A stretch of 64,000 bases of DNA, taken from positions 1 through 64,000 of the forward strand of contig UQHL01000003.1 of the NCBI GenBank assembly GCA_900540805.1, written 5' to 3'. The DNA is from an uncultured Eubacteriales bacterium (lineage in GTDB: Bacteria > Bacillota > Clostridia > Christensenellales > Borkfalkiaceae). Both the position numbers and the translations under genes were made by a program. This document shows, in pieces, positions 53,082 through 62,363 of this stretch. Every line of letters begins with the position of its first letter. The stretch's first letter is position 1. The notes below the pieces were generated by a model. The model was not told the DNA's origin. It saw only the letters and a program-made list of their open reading frames with translations, and ran no database searches.

Positions 53082-55640
53082 TCATTTAATCAACCTATTA
53101 TCTTTGGTGATATAATAGGTTTCGTTTGCGGGAAGCTGCACATAGAATGTGCCGTCGTCGTATTTTTCCACAATCGGCTGCTTCAGAGATTTATCTACGC
53201 GAATAGAATACACTCTATTGCCGTAGCGGTACTCGGATACGCCGGCATATTCCATATCCGACGGTAGCTTCGAAGAAATCTCCAGCCCTTTTACTTTCGG
53301 ATTGATGCCGCAAAGCGCGTTGACAAATGTATAAGGAACCAAACCGCTTTCGGGAAATTCGCCCAGGATTCCTTCCACATATTCGCCGTAATAGGTTCTC
53401 GAATTGCGGCGCAGGGAATCTTTATGAAATTCGTCCATAATTACGCCGAATCGTTCAAATGCGTCGTCCGGGTCTATCGAAAACCTGCCCAGCAGGTCGT
53501 AATAGGAGATATAGAAGATGGTGCCACCGTTCTGCATTTGATTTCCGTATGCGCCCAAACCCGATGCGGGAGACATCGTCTCATTGTTATACCACCAATA
53601 ATATGCGCCGTTTTCGTCTGTCACCTTGGAAACGTCCAGCGTATTGCCGCGCGCCGCGTATTTGAAATTGCCGTAAATATTCTCGCCCGTCGAAGTATCG
53701 CCCTCGATGATCCGTTCTCCGTCCAGCCATGAATAGATGGCGGAAGTTTTGACATCGTCCGCAAGTCCGAACGCCGCCGCCATAAAATTGACGTATGTAA
53801 CGCCGAAATCTATCTTTACCCCGTTGGCGTTTATAGAAGTAATATATCTCTTTTTCGTCCTGTCCCAAAAAGTATCGTTAAATTTTTCTTTTACTTTTTC
53901 CGCCAATGCCAGATACTGCGAGTTGTCCTCGCCGTAATAGGCAAGAATATCCGCATAGGCGAGAAGCGAGCCGTAAAAAAGAATGTTTTCATACGAAGAG
54001 ATATATCCGAACGACGTCATGGCGTCCCAATAGTTTGAAGCGACCGATCCGCCGGCGCCGCCGAGAGCCTGATTTCTCGGATCTTTAATGACAAGCACAC
54101 CCGTAGAGCCGTCCAGCGTATTCAGCATATAATTCATCGCTTTTGTCAGCCGCTCGCGCATCGTCTGTCCCACGCCGTTTTTGACGTCCATAAACTCCGT
54201 AACATTGCCGTTTTCGTCGTACTCTCCTACATTGTTCTGCTGCAAAAGATAATTTCTCGCCGCAAGTATAAATATCTGATTGTAGGTATAATGCGCGCCC
54301 ATATCTAGATGATACTGTCCGTTGGCGGTAGCCCATACATAGCCGTCGCTGTCCGACCAGCCGTCGGGACCCGTCCGCGTGTTTTTCAGATAATTGAAAC
54401 AGGCGTTTCGCGCTTCGTCATAATCCGTCCAGTTAAACTTAAGCCCGCACCATTCCAGCCATTCGGTAGATCCGATAATCGCCTGCCCCGTCCGAAACGG
54501 CGTCTTGTTGGTATAGGAACTGAGTGGATTTCCCGTAAGATTCGGCTCGGTTTTTGCCGTGCCGTATATCGTCCACATATTGTTGAGATCGGCGTCGAAA
54601 GTGTTGCCGAGGGATGTATAAAGAAGCGTCCTGCGGTTGCCGTACACCCGCATTTCCGAAACGGAAAAAGTTTTCTCTTTCGTCATATCCGAAATTTCCA
54701 CGGAAGTGAGTTTTGAAGCGATGCGTATCCCGTTTGCCACGATGCCGTCGAGAGGCAGAACCAGTGTCGCGCCTTTGGGGTTGGGAAAACGCATGATCGG
54801 CGTAAATATCCCTTTCGCATATTCGTAAAGATAATAGTATTTAGGCAGGAACTGCCAGCTTTTTCCGTAATCCGTCGTATATTCTATCGCGATGTTCGAA
54901 GGAAATATTTCGGCATCGGAAGGGATCTGTATCTCGATTTTATCCAGCGTATAATTGTCCTTAAAGAGATATCCGACATACTGTTCTTCCGCGGCGTCCT
55001 CCGCCGCCCTGCTCTTGAAATAGGTGCCGCTGTCCGAATCGGCAATATGCTCCGCCGTATATTTGGCCCCGGCGGTTTCGGAAGAAACGGTTTTTAAGTC
55101 GGAAATAAGTCCGCCGTAAGGCGTTTCCTCGCCCGTCACGACAACCTTTTTGCCCTCTGTCCACCCCACCATCTCGTTGGTCTGCATACAGAATGCCGCT
55201 GCGGAGATATAATAAGTGCCCGCTTTTTTATACTCGTGCGTGTTGTTAACGGTGGATTTAAGTTCGTTGTTCTGAACGCCGGGGCCGTTATAGCTCCATG
55301 TTCCGTCGCCCCAATCCACAACGAAATACACAGCGCCCGCGATAACGTCTCCCGGCTTTTTGCGCCATATTTTGGTCGCTTTTATTTTTGTGGATACGTT
55401 TACCGTCTCCCCCGTCCCGATGCTTTCCTTTGTGGGAACGCTGACGGTCAGATAGGTATCGTCTGTCTTCCTTTCGTAAAGAGAAGCGGCGTATTCTATC
55501 TCTTTCAAATCGTACTTCTTTGTTTCCACCGAGTTATCCACTGTCACCGTTTCCTTTATTTCTTTCGGGCTGCCCTTGCAGCCGGTCGTACAACCGAGTA
55601 TGACGGCAAGCGCCAAAATAATGCAAATATGTCGTTTCAT
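53082..55640 (-). CDS. lipoprotein glycoside hydrolase with (alpha/alpha)6 barrel
   Basis: An 852-residue lipoprotein (Cys21, T-T-G-C). A PKD-like domain (about 45-170) with V-V-D-W-G-D-G-T-W-S is followed by an F5/8 C-like sandwich (180-335). A helical toroid, about 345-800, has N-Y-W-D-A-M-T-S-F-G-Y, W-W-Y-N-N-E-T-M-S and E-F-P-E-S-G-L-V-P-Y, as in GH63/GH78/GH94-like barrels. A C-terminal beta-sandwich closes it. Acidic residues in these motifs could be catalytic. The substrate is unknown. AAGGAGCAGATTTT precedes the ATG. Confidence 0.68.
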   Translation of the reverse strand: MKRHICIILALAVILGCTTGCKGSPKEIKETVTVDNSVETKKYDLKEIEYAASLYERKTDDTYLTVSVPTKESIGTGETVNVSTKIKATKIWRKKPGDVIAGAVYFVVDWGDGTWSYNGPGVQNNELKSTVNNTHEYKKAGTYYISAAAFCMQTNEMVGWTEGKKVVVTGEETPYGGLISDLKTVSSETAGAKYTAEHIADSDSGTYFKSRAAEDAAEEQYVGYLFKDNYTLDKIEIQIPSDAEIFPSNIAIEYTTDYGKSWQFLPKYYYLYEYAKGIFTPIMRFPNPKGATLVLPLDGIVANGIRIASKLTSVEISDMTKEKTFSVSEMRVYGNRRTLLYTSLGNTFDADLNNMWTIYGTAKTEPNLTGNPLSSYTNKTPFRTGQAIIGSTEWLEWCGLKFNWTDYDEARNACFNYLKNTRTGPDGWSDSDGYVWATANGQYHLDMGAHYTYNQIFILAARNYLLQQNNVGEYDENGNVTEFMDVKNGVGQTMRERLTKAMNYMLNTLDGSTGVLVIKDPRNQALGGAGGSVASNYWDAMTSFGYISSYENILFYGSLLAYADILAYYGEDNSQYLALAEKVKEKFNDTFWDRTKKRYITSINANGVKIDFGVTYVNFMAAAFGLADDVKTSAIYSWLDGERIIEGDTSTGENIYGNFKYAARGNTLDVSKVTDENGAYYWWYNNETMSPASGLGAYGNQMQNGGTIFYISYYDLLGRFSIDPDDAFERFGVIMDEFHKDSLRRNSRTYYGEYVEGILGEFPESGLVPYTFVNALCGINPKVKGLEISSKLPSDMEYAGVSEYRYGNRVYSIRVDKSLKQPIVEKYDDGTFYVQLPANETYYITKDNRLIK

Positions 55641-55698
55641 AAAATCTGCTCCTTATCGGGAGACAGAGTTTTTACCCTGCGGATCCCGAAATCGTCTT

Positions 55699-58050
55699 TT
55701 ATTTTTTCTTCTTGCGAAGCAAAACCGTTATCCCTGCGGCAAACGCAACCGCGCCTGTAACGCCGCTCGCGCCGATGAAGCTTCCGCAACCGCCGCCCGC
55801 AGCGGACGAGCCTTGCGAATTGCCGTTCTCCGCCGCTTTAACCGTCAGATTAAACGACGCTTTTATATTTTCGTCCGCTTTGCAAATCACGGTGATCACC
55901 GTTTCTCCCGCGCCCACATAAGTCAGCCTACCGTCTTGGTCCACCGTCGCCACAGACTCGTTGCTGCTTGTAAAGCGGACGTTGTAGTTTGTCGCGTTGT
56001 CGGGCGTAACCGTCACCAGCAGCATGTATTTTCCTCCGACCGTAGCTTCCTTGGGCGTTGCGTCAAACGATACCCCCGCGGGAAGCACTTCCCTATCTTT
56101 TACGGAAATCTTCACTTCGTCCTTGACGGCGGGATTTCCCTTGCATTTAACGGTGAGCGTCGTCTCGCCCGCGTTGAGGAACGTTATCATACCCGTTGCG
56201 TTTACCGTGGCGACCAAAGCGTTGGAGCTACTGTACAAAAGACCGCTTTCCGTCACGGCGGCGGGAAGTATGCCGGCCTCTATCTGCACTTTATCGCCCG
56301 ACTCGACGTTTTCGAATTTAGTATTGATTTTCACCGATTCGGGATAAACGATCTGCGTCGGCGTACCGTTTTTATCGAGCTTTGCATAATTGATATTTGC
56401 AAACGTAATCGTCGTGGTTGTAAACAGCGCAAGTTCTCTGGCGGGCAGATTTCTCGCGGTAGCGGAGATGGCGGGAGTCTTCATATCATTGACGTACATT
56501 TCGATTTTGAAGGAACTCCCTTCTCCATACACTCTCACCTTAACAAAATTCCATTCGCCTCTCCCGTAGGCAGAATCCAACTCGTTGGGACCGCCCACGC
56601 CGCCTACGCCGGATCCCCAGACCGTCACCTTCAACGCCTCTTCCTGTATAAAAGCCGATATTCCCTCCTGATTGGGTACCGTCGCCCTGTCCCCGAGACT
56701 CAGCCCCACGCCATGCCAGCCGTTGGGTGTCGAAAGCTCCGACTTGACCATATAGCTGAGCTCGAAACAGTTCGACTCCACCGCCAGTCCGTTTACGAGA
56801 TCCTTCAGATACAGAAGTACATACCCCGCGTCCACGCCGCTCTTTTTTTTCTCTTTGAGGGTCATGGAACCGTCGGCGTTAAAATTCCAATAATCCGTAA
56901 CGGGAAACGAAGCGCCGTCTTTACTGCCGCCGTTGGTAACGAAATAATTATCGAAGTTCTTCGCCGCCGCCTCCGCAGTCGTCGGATAATTGAAATAATT
57001 TTCCGCCGCCGTCACTTTCACCGTAAATTCGTCCGTTTTAGCGGGGTCATCTATGGCATACGCAGTTACTGTATAATCGCCGGGCTTTACGAAATAAATC
57101 GTATTTCCGTCCGCAATCGCACCGTCGGGAAGAATATAGCCGACGGCTTTCATCGACGCGTTGGCAGGAAGCACTTCGCTCTGCACGCTCAAAGGCGCAA
57201 ATTGAGCGATTTGCGCGGCCGCGGTAACGCTGACCGATTCCACTGCCTGATAGGGATCTCCCGCTTCATTCAGCGGCGAAACACTGAATTTTTTTGCCGT
57301 AAACACCGCATTTGTGAAATAAAAACCCATATGAGCGGAAGCCAGATCATAATTCTTTTGCCGCATCAGAGCGGCGTCGATCGTAATTACGTCGATCCCG
57401 TCCGCCGTCAGCGTCACGCCGCTGCCTATGGCGGTGATTCGCAGGGTATGTTCGCCTTTTTCCGTCCAATTTTCGGGTACGGCGCCCTCGGTGTATTCGG
57501 TATTGTTGAGCTTAGAGCTCGAATATGTACCTTTTCCGCTCTTTTGCACAAACATCTCCACGCCGGCGGGACTGTCTCCCCAGCGCGCCTTTCTCGAAAA
57601 ATTTGTATAGCCGAACATAAACCCCGCCCAGCCGTCGCGCGTTTCGTCATCGTAACTGTAAACGAGTTCCGCAGTAAAATACTGCAATTTTTTAACGTTG
57701 TAGCGCACATACACATTGTTTTCCGAAACGTCGTTTCCTGAATACAGCTCCCCTTTGATCTTCAAACCGTTATCGAGGGTAAACATCTCGTCGAGTTCCT
57801 TCGCGTACGTTACCCATGAATCTGACGTATAACCAAGCGGTTCGCTGTTGGTTGCGGGGTCGATCCCGACGGAAAATGCGTCGAGCGCGGAAAAATCGGT
57901 AGCTTTTGTAAAATCGAAGCTCTCCACAAATCCTTGCGTTTCCGCTTTCGCGGTACTTGCCGCCGGGAGTACCGCCGCGCCGAAAATACACGCGACGGCC
58001 AAAGCACAGGTTGCCGTCAGAGACGCTATCCATCTTTTTCTTCTTTTCAT
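55699..58050 (-). CDS. secreted protein with LamG-like and Big_2 domains and G-C-G-S tail
   Basis: A 783-residue secreted protein. Two concanavalin-like domains lie at about 40-245 and 340-560, with W-A-G-F-M-F-G-Y and W-H-G-V-G-L-S-L-G. Two Big_2 Ig-like domains follow at about 570-740, each with (Y/F)-(S/T)-S-S-N-x-x-(L/S)-V-A-T-V. A linker leads to G-G-G-C-G-S (Cys755), helix and R-K-K-K-K. Two ATGs six bases apart are possible; 58050 has AGGAGG at the better distance. It follows the binding protein of transporter D and probably presents glycan to it. Confidence 0.72.
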   Translation of the reverse strand: MKRRKRWIASLTATCALAVACIFGAAVLPAASTAKAETQGFVESFDFTKATDFSALDAFSVGIDPATNSEPLGYTSDSWVTYAKELDEMFTLDNGLKIKGELYSGNDVSENNVYVRYNVKKLQYFTAELVYSYDDETRDGWAGFMFGYTNFSRKARWGDSPAGVEMFVQKSGKGTYSSSKLNNTEYTEGAVPENWTEKGEHTLRITAIGSGVTLTADGIDVITIDAALMRQKNYDLASAHMGFYFTNAVFTAKKFSVSPLNEAGDPYQAVESVSVTAAAQIAQFAPLSVQSEVLPANASMKAVGYILPDGAIADGNTIYFVKPGDYTVTAYAIDDPAKTDEFTVKVTAAENYFNYPTTAEAAAKNFDNYFVTNGGSKDGASFPVTDYWNFNADGSMTLKEKKKSGVDAGYVLLYLKDLVNGLAVESNCFELSYMVKSELSTPNGWHGVGLSLGDRATVPNQEGISAFIQEEALKVTVWGSGVGGVGGPNELDSAYGRGEWNFVKVRVYGEGSSFKIEMYVNDMKTPAISATARNLPARELALFTTTTITFANINYAKLDKNGTPTQIVYPESVKINTKFENVESGDKVQIEAGILPAAVTESGLLYSSSNALVATVNATGMITFLNAGETTLTVKCKGNPAVKDEVKISVKDREVLPAGVSFDATPKEATVGGKYMLLVTVTPDNATNYNVRFTSSNESVATVDQDGRLTYVGAGETVITVICKADENIKASFNLTVKAAENGNSQGSSAAGGGCGSFIGASGVTGAVAFAAGITVLLRKKKK

Positions 58051-58067
58051 GATCATTTCCTCCTGTC

Positions 58068-58081
58068 ACCGCAATCGCGGT
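58068..58081 (-). promoter_or_regulatory. small hairpin between binding protein and surface protein genes
   Basis: ACCGC/GCGGT with a 4-base loop, just after the binding protein stop and just before the next AGGAGG. Such intercistronic stems often stabilise the upstream mRNA and allow more binding protein than downstream product. On the plus strand a T-run follows, but no plus-strand gene leads into it. Confidence 0.35.
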
Positions 58082-58088
58082 TATTTTT

Positions 58089-59822
58089 TTATTTTTTCAG
58101 TCCCAGCGCCGTGAATTGGGCGGAAGCCTCTGCAAGAAGCTCGTCGCCTTTGAGATCTTTCTTCCATTTGGCGCAATATTCCGCCACAGTCATCGACGTC
58201 TGTCTTGTCGCGTACGTATAGGCAAAACTCGCCATATTCAATGCCATATCGGTTATCTTCGCGGAGTCGAGCGTAAGATATTCACCGATCTGCGGCGTCG
58301 TTTTATAGGTGGCTGTTTTTAAGTTGTGCTGAGCGACTTTCATCGTGATTTTCGAAATTTCTTTTTCCTTGCCCTGCACCACGCCGTCGTAAGAGGAAGC
58401 TATCCACGCGCCCCAGTCCCACGCGCCGCTGTTCTTTTCGCGGTAGGACTCCTTATCGATGCTACAATAGGTCAGGTTGGAATTTTCGATAGGCGTATAT
58501 TGAATGCTTTTTTCCACGCCAACGCCCCAGCGCAGAGCGTCATAGGCGACGCCGCGGTGATAGGTATCCGTTTCCTTGTCATAAAAAGCATAACAGTCGT
58601 CGATAAAGGCACAGATTTTTTCCATCAGCATCTTATTCATGGAGGTCTGCTTGGAAACTGTGATAATATTTCCCGCAAGCCCCTCGCCCGCCATAAAACC
58701 CGCAAATTCGTTGTCCGTGTCCTCGGATACGGGCAGAGGGTAGGTTTCCCACCAATCGGAAGTATCCGTCTTTTCCGAATCGGGTTTGTTTTCGTTGACG
58801 TCGATTTGCGTTGAAGACGTTATCGAGCCGGGATACCACTGAATCCCGATTTTACCGTAAGTAGTGCGTTTGTCGTTGGCAAAACTTTGTGAATACCAAT
58901 TAGGATCGATAAGCTTCTCATCGTTGATTTGGCGTAAATAGTCGAGATAAGGCTGATACGAACCGTCCGTGACGGAAAATTGAACTTCGCCTTTCGAATC
59001 GATATAAAAACCGTAAGGCGCCACAGGCACCCGTCCCCACATCAGCGGCATCCAGGTTTCCAAAGTACCGAGACTGGTTCCGCCGCCCGCGGTGGTAAAA
59101 CCGTAACAGTCCAGTTTGGCGCCGCTGTTTTTAAACACTTTTATGTATCGGGCAAAATTCAAGAGGTCGTCGGGCGAATTCGGCATCCACTCTTTTCCAT
59201 CGGTACTCGTCGCACCAGCAGGGATATATACTTTCGACGGATCGGAAGTTTTATTTCCCTTTTCGTCATAGTTATCCGTCATGGCTCTATATTCGTTCGC
59301 CCAGTCCTCCCTGATTTTCAGCGACCAGGTAGGCGGACTCGAGGGGGTCCAGATAGCGTTGAGTTTGCCGTTGGAATCGGTGAGCACCTGTTTCGTAAAG
59401 GATTGACTCTCGCCGGAAAGAAGCTGCTTGAAATGCGGCATCTTGTCGAGATACGGCGTCCAGTCTTCCAACAACACCCCTTGATTTCGGATGGACTGAA
59501 AAGAGGTGAAATCAGGGAAAGAAACGATATCCGGCTTATCAGACGAACTGAACCCTATCATAACCGAGTTTATAAAATCCGTCGTAGCGTTTAACGAGAT
59601 GTTCAGTCCGTAATTTTCCGCTATCCAAGCCCTGTAAGGATCGTCGGAGGGGGTGGGCGTGTTCGTCCAGCCGTTGAGAAGCAGCGTAATATCATGAGTT
59701 TTATTTTCTCCGCCACCCACGCTGCTGTCGATAACGGGACGCTTTCCGCACCCGGACGAGGAGACCAAAAGCACGGCGGCAAGCGCCGATGACATCAATA
59801 ACGCAATTTTGTTTCTTTTCAT
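58089..59822 (-). CDS. LplA-type sugar ABC transporter substrate-binding lipoprotein (transporter D)
   Basis: A large solute-binding protein of 577 residues, anchored at Cys25 (S-S-G-C). Size and partners match the LplA/YtcQ group that imports complex oligosaccharides. The frame is open upstream, but the ATG at 59822 follows TAAGGAGCAACAAC and begins the signal peptide. It has P-D-I-V-S-F-P-D-F, W-T-P-Y-L-D-K-M-P and L-K-I-R-E-D-W-A, typical of the group. It lies 23 bp after a permease gene. The GH78-like gene in the same run suggests rhamnose-containing glycans, which is inference. Confidence 0.88.
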   Translation of the reverse strand: MKRNKIALLMSSALAAVLLVSSSGCGKRPVIDSSVGGGENKTHDITLLLNGWTNTPTPSDDPYRAWIAENYGLNISLNATTDFINSVMIGFSSSDKPDIVSFPDFTSFQSIRNQGVLLEDWTPYLDKMPHFKQLLSGESQSFTKQVLTDSNGKLNAIWTPSSPPTWSLKIREDWANEYRAMTDNYDEKGNKTSDPSKVYIPAGATSTDGKEWMPNSPDDLLNFARYIKVFKNSGAKLDCYGFTTAGGGTSLGTLETWMPLMWGRVPVAPYGFYIDSKGEVQFSVTDGSYQPYLDYLRQINDEKLIDPNWYSQSFANDKRTTYGKIGIQWYPGSITSSTQIDVNENKPDSEKTDTSDWWETYPLPVSEDTDNEFAGFMAGEGLAGNIITVSKQTSMNKMLMEKICAFIDDCYAFYDKETDTYHRGVAYDALRWGVGVEKSIQYTPIENSNLTYCSIDKESYREKNSGAWDWGAWIASSYDGVVQGKEKEISKITMKVAQHNLKTATYKTTPQIGEYLTLDSAKITDMALNMASFAYTYATRQTSMTVAEYCAKWKKDLKGDELLAEASAQFTALGLKK

Positions 59823-59845
59823 GTTGTTGCTCCTTAAATTATGAA

Positions 59846-60739
59846 TTAGCCCTTGACCGAACCAAGATATACGCCTTTCGTGAAATATTTCTGAAAGAAA
59901 GGATAAACGAGAAGGATAGGCGCGCAGCCAATGACCGTAAGGGCCATTTTCACCGTCATGTTGTCCACTTTGCCCAGATTGATGATCCCTTCCCATTTAT
60001 CGATATTGCCCTGATTGATCTGATTGAGATTGTTGAAAGTGATCTGTATGTAATATTGCAGAGGCCAAAGGTCGGAATGTGTAGGCGAAACGTACAAAAA
60101 AGCGTCGAACCAGCTGTTCCACTGCCCCACCAACGTAAACATGCCGATTGCTGCCATTACGGGTTTTGACATGGGGAGAATAACGGAAATAAACGTCCTC
60201 CACTCGTTGGCGCCGTCTATATTGGCAGCCTCTTCCATTTCCCTCGGCAACCCTTCGAAAAACTGTTTAATAATAATGACATTCCACACGTTCATGATAT
60301 TCGGCAGAATATACACCCAGATATTGTTGGTAAGTCCCAAGGAATCGATAACCACATAAGTAGGAATAAGTCCGCCGTTGAAAAGTATACAGAAAAGCAC
60401 CAGCTTGATAACCGCATTTCTGCCCGGCAGAGCCTTTCTGGAAAGCGCATAAGCGAGCAGCGCGCAAAACGCAAGGCTCGTCACCGTCCCCACCAGCGTC
60501 CTGAACACGGAAACGCCGATCGCTTTGACAATATACTGCCCCGCCGTCATTACCTGCACATATGCCTGCAACGTAAATTTTTTCGGGATAGGCAGAAAAT
60601 ACGACGCGTTGATGTCCGACGGTGCGCAAAAAGAAACCAAAAGAGTGTAAACGAGGGGATACAGGCAAAGCAAAGCCGTTACCCCGCATATCGTACAAAT
60701 AACGACGTTATATGTCTTTTCGCTGATTTTAGCCGTCAT
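59846..60739 (-). CDS. LplC-type sugar ABC transporter permease (transporter D)
   Basis: Membrane permease of 297 residues with the LplC/YtcP opening (Y-P-L-V-Y-T-L-L-V-S-F) and the family end G-V-Y-L-G-S-V-K-G. The EAA-type loop M-E-E-A-A-N-I-D-G-A is near 167-176. GAGGGATTAT precedes the ATG. It is separated from the first permease by 175 bases, unusually far for such a pair. Confidence 0.92.
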   Translation of the reverse strand: MTAKISEKTYNVVICTICGVTALLCLYPLVYTLLVSFCAPSDINASYFLPIPKKFTLQAYVQVMTAGQYIVKAIGVSVFRTLVGTVTSLAFCALLAYALSRKALPGRNAVIKLVLFCILFNGGLIPTYVVIDSLGLTNNIWVYILPNIMNVWNVIIIKQFFEGLPREMEEAANIDGANEWRTFISVILPMSKPVMAAIGMFTLVGQWNSWFDAFLYVSPTHSDLWPLQYYIQITFNNLNQINQGNIDKWEGIINLGKVDNMTVKMALTVIGCAPILLVYPFFQKYFTKGVYLGSVKG

Positions 60740-60914
60740 ATAATCCCTCGTATAATAATGTTGTTTGGATTTGAATCGTTCTAAGGGTCAGCAACATTAT
60801 TTTGGTTATGTTGTTTGGAAAGGGTGTGGGAAAAACTTTTATAAAGATTGCCCCGCGCCTTTCCAAATGATATACTGGCATAGCTTCTGTAATTCGGTTC
60901 AGTTTAACCTGCCG
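60740..60914. other. 175-bp gap between the two permease genes of transporter D
   Basis: Contains a 12-base direct repeat ATGTTGTTTGGA, starting near 60761 and 60809, and nothing that looks like a gene. No clear promoter or terminator is visible. Confidence 0.4.
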
Positions 60915-62363
60915 CTACCACATACTGACTTCACAGGTTTTTTTGGAAATATAATTGCAACCCAGTACCATAATCATTCCTATCGCCGATTGGAAAAAGG
61001 ACATCGCCGCGCCCAAACTGTATTGAAGCTCTTTCATTCCGTACCAAACCAGCCATGTATCGATGACAAGCGCCTGATCTTTCGTAGTGGCGCTGTAAAA
61101 AAGCAGCAGTTGTTCCCCGCCGGCGCCTTTCAGGATATTTCCCAGCGACATCACCGTAAGAAAAACTATGGTGTTTCGGATAGAAGGCAGGGTAATATGT
61201 ACCACTCGCTGCAACGGCTTCGCCCCGTCTATCTTTGCAGCTTCAAACAGCGAAGTATCCACCCCCGAAAGCGCGGCGAGATAGAGTATCGTTCCCCAGC
61301 CGAGTTCTTTCCATATCGAGGTGACGATGACTATAGTCAAAAAGTACTTTTTCGATACCATATAATCGACTGACGTGCCGAATACGGAATTCATCAACCC
61401 CTCCGGACTCAACAGCGAATAAGTTATCGCATACACGACCACCCAACTGAAAAAGTGAGGAATATAAACGATATTCTGGAACACGCTGCGCATTTTTGAA
61501 CTTTTCAGATCGTACAGGCAAACAGACAAAATCAGCGGCGGAATGATCCCCACAATAAGACGGAGGACGCTGATATAAATCGTTCTGCCGATCACCTGAA
61601 GCATCAGCGTATCGGTAAAAATCGTTTTGAACTGATACAGGCCCACCCATTTGCTGCCCCACACTCCGTCTTTGAGGTTAAAATCCTTGAAAGAGAGAAT
61701 TGTCTGCAACCAAACGGGATAAAGGTTAAAGATGCAGATAAGGACGAGCGGTATCGCCATAAACCCGTAAATCGGAAGAAATTTTTTTATCAGGCGCGCC
61801 GACTTTACGCCGAGTTTATATTCGATAACGCCGTCGAGCACGAGCGCCAGCCCCACAATGAGGACGACGGACTTGATTTCGAATATACTGTAAAAGGATA
61901 CGGAATTATCGTAATAGTCGTGTACGCTTACCGAACAAAACAACAGAGCGATATATCCGACGATAAAAATCCCGCCCGCCGTCATACAAGCGAACGACGC
62001 AATATGCGAAACGCGCGCCTTCTCTTTCCATAGAGTATATCTTAAAACGAGAAAAGCGAGAAGCAATACGAGAAGGATTATCCCCGCCATCGCCGCAATA
62101 CACATAAACATGGGATATTTTACCGTGACGACGTTGCCCCACGGATCGTACATGGTATATGCGCCGCCGTTGAATAACAGCTGAAAAAGCTCGAATCCCT
62201 TATACGGAATACTAAATCCGATATCCAATTGATTTTTGCTCACCAAATTGCAAAAAATGAGGCTTATCAGGCATAATGCAGGTACAGTTATCACGACGAT
62301 CCCCTTCGCCGTTTCCGCACCGATTCCCGTCTGCCTTTTCAATGTCGCTTCCCCGCTTTTCAT
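60915..62363 (-). CDS. oversized LplB-type sugar ABC transporter permease (transporter D)
   Basis: Membrane permease of 482 residues, while LplB/YteP proteins usually have about 300-320. The last 290 residues are standard, with L-F-E-A-A-K-I-D-G-A near 372-381 and H-I-T-L-P. The extra first 190 residues hold about five hydrophobic helices, starting V-V-I-T-V-P-A-L-C-L-I-S-L-I-F, and no recognised domain. The joined frame is continuous, and the ATG at 62363 follows GGAGGAAAA and overlaps the AraC gene stop, so it is not an artefact of a misplaced start. Confidence 0.85.
   Translation of the reverse strand: MKSGEATLKRQTGIGAETAKGIVVITVPALCLISLIFCNLVSKNQLDIGFSIPYKGFELFQLLFNGGAYTMYDPWGNVVTVKYPMFMCIAAMAGIILLVLLLAFLVLRYTLWKEKARVSHIASFACMTAGGIFIVGYIALLFCSVSVHDYYDNSVSFYSIFEIKSVVLIVGLALVLDGVIEYKLGVKSARLIKKFLPIYGFMAIPLVLICIFNLYPVWLQTILSFKDFNLKDGVWGSKWVGLYQFKTIFTDTLMLQVIGRTIYISVLRLIVGIIPPLILSVCLYDLKSSKMRSVFQNIVYIPHFFSWVVVYAITYSLLSPEGLMNSVFGTSVDYMVSKKYFLTIVIVTSIWKELGWGTILYLAALSGVDTSLFEAAKIDGAKPLQRVVHITLPSIRNTIVFLTVMSLGNILKGAGGEQLLLFYSATTKDQALVIDTWLVWYGMKELQYSLGAAMSFFQSAIGMIMVLGCNYISKKTCEVSMW

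Noticed and set aside
55576..57741. A 721-codon open frame on the plus strand
   Set aside because: It lies opposite the surface protein gene at 55699-58050, with Arg/His-rich low-quality translation and no recognisable domain.
5542..58050. Classical sortase anchoring of the surface proteins
   Set aside because: None of the seven tails contains LPxTG or a close variant before the helix, and no sortase gene is present.
59823..59996. N-terminal extension of the transporter D binding protein
   Set aside because: It overlaps the permease gene in another frame, and the ATG at 59822 with TAAGGAGC starts a proper lipoprotein signal.
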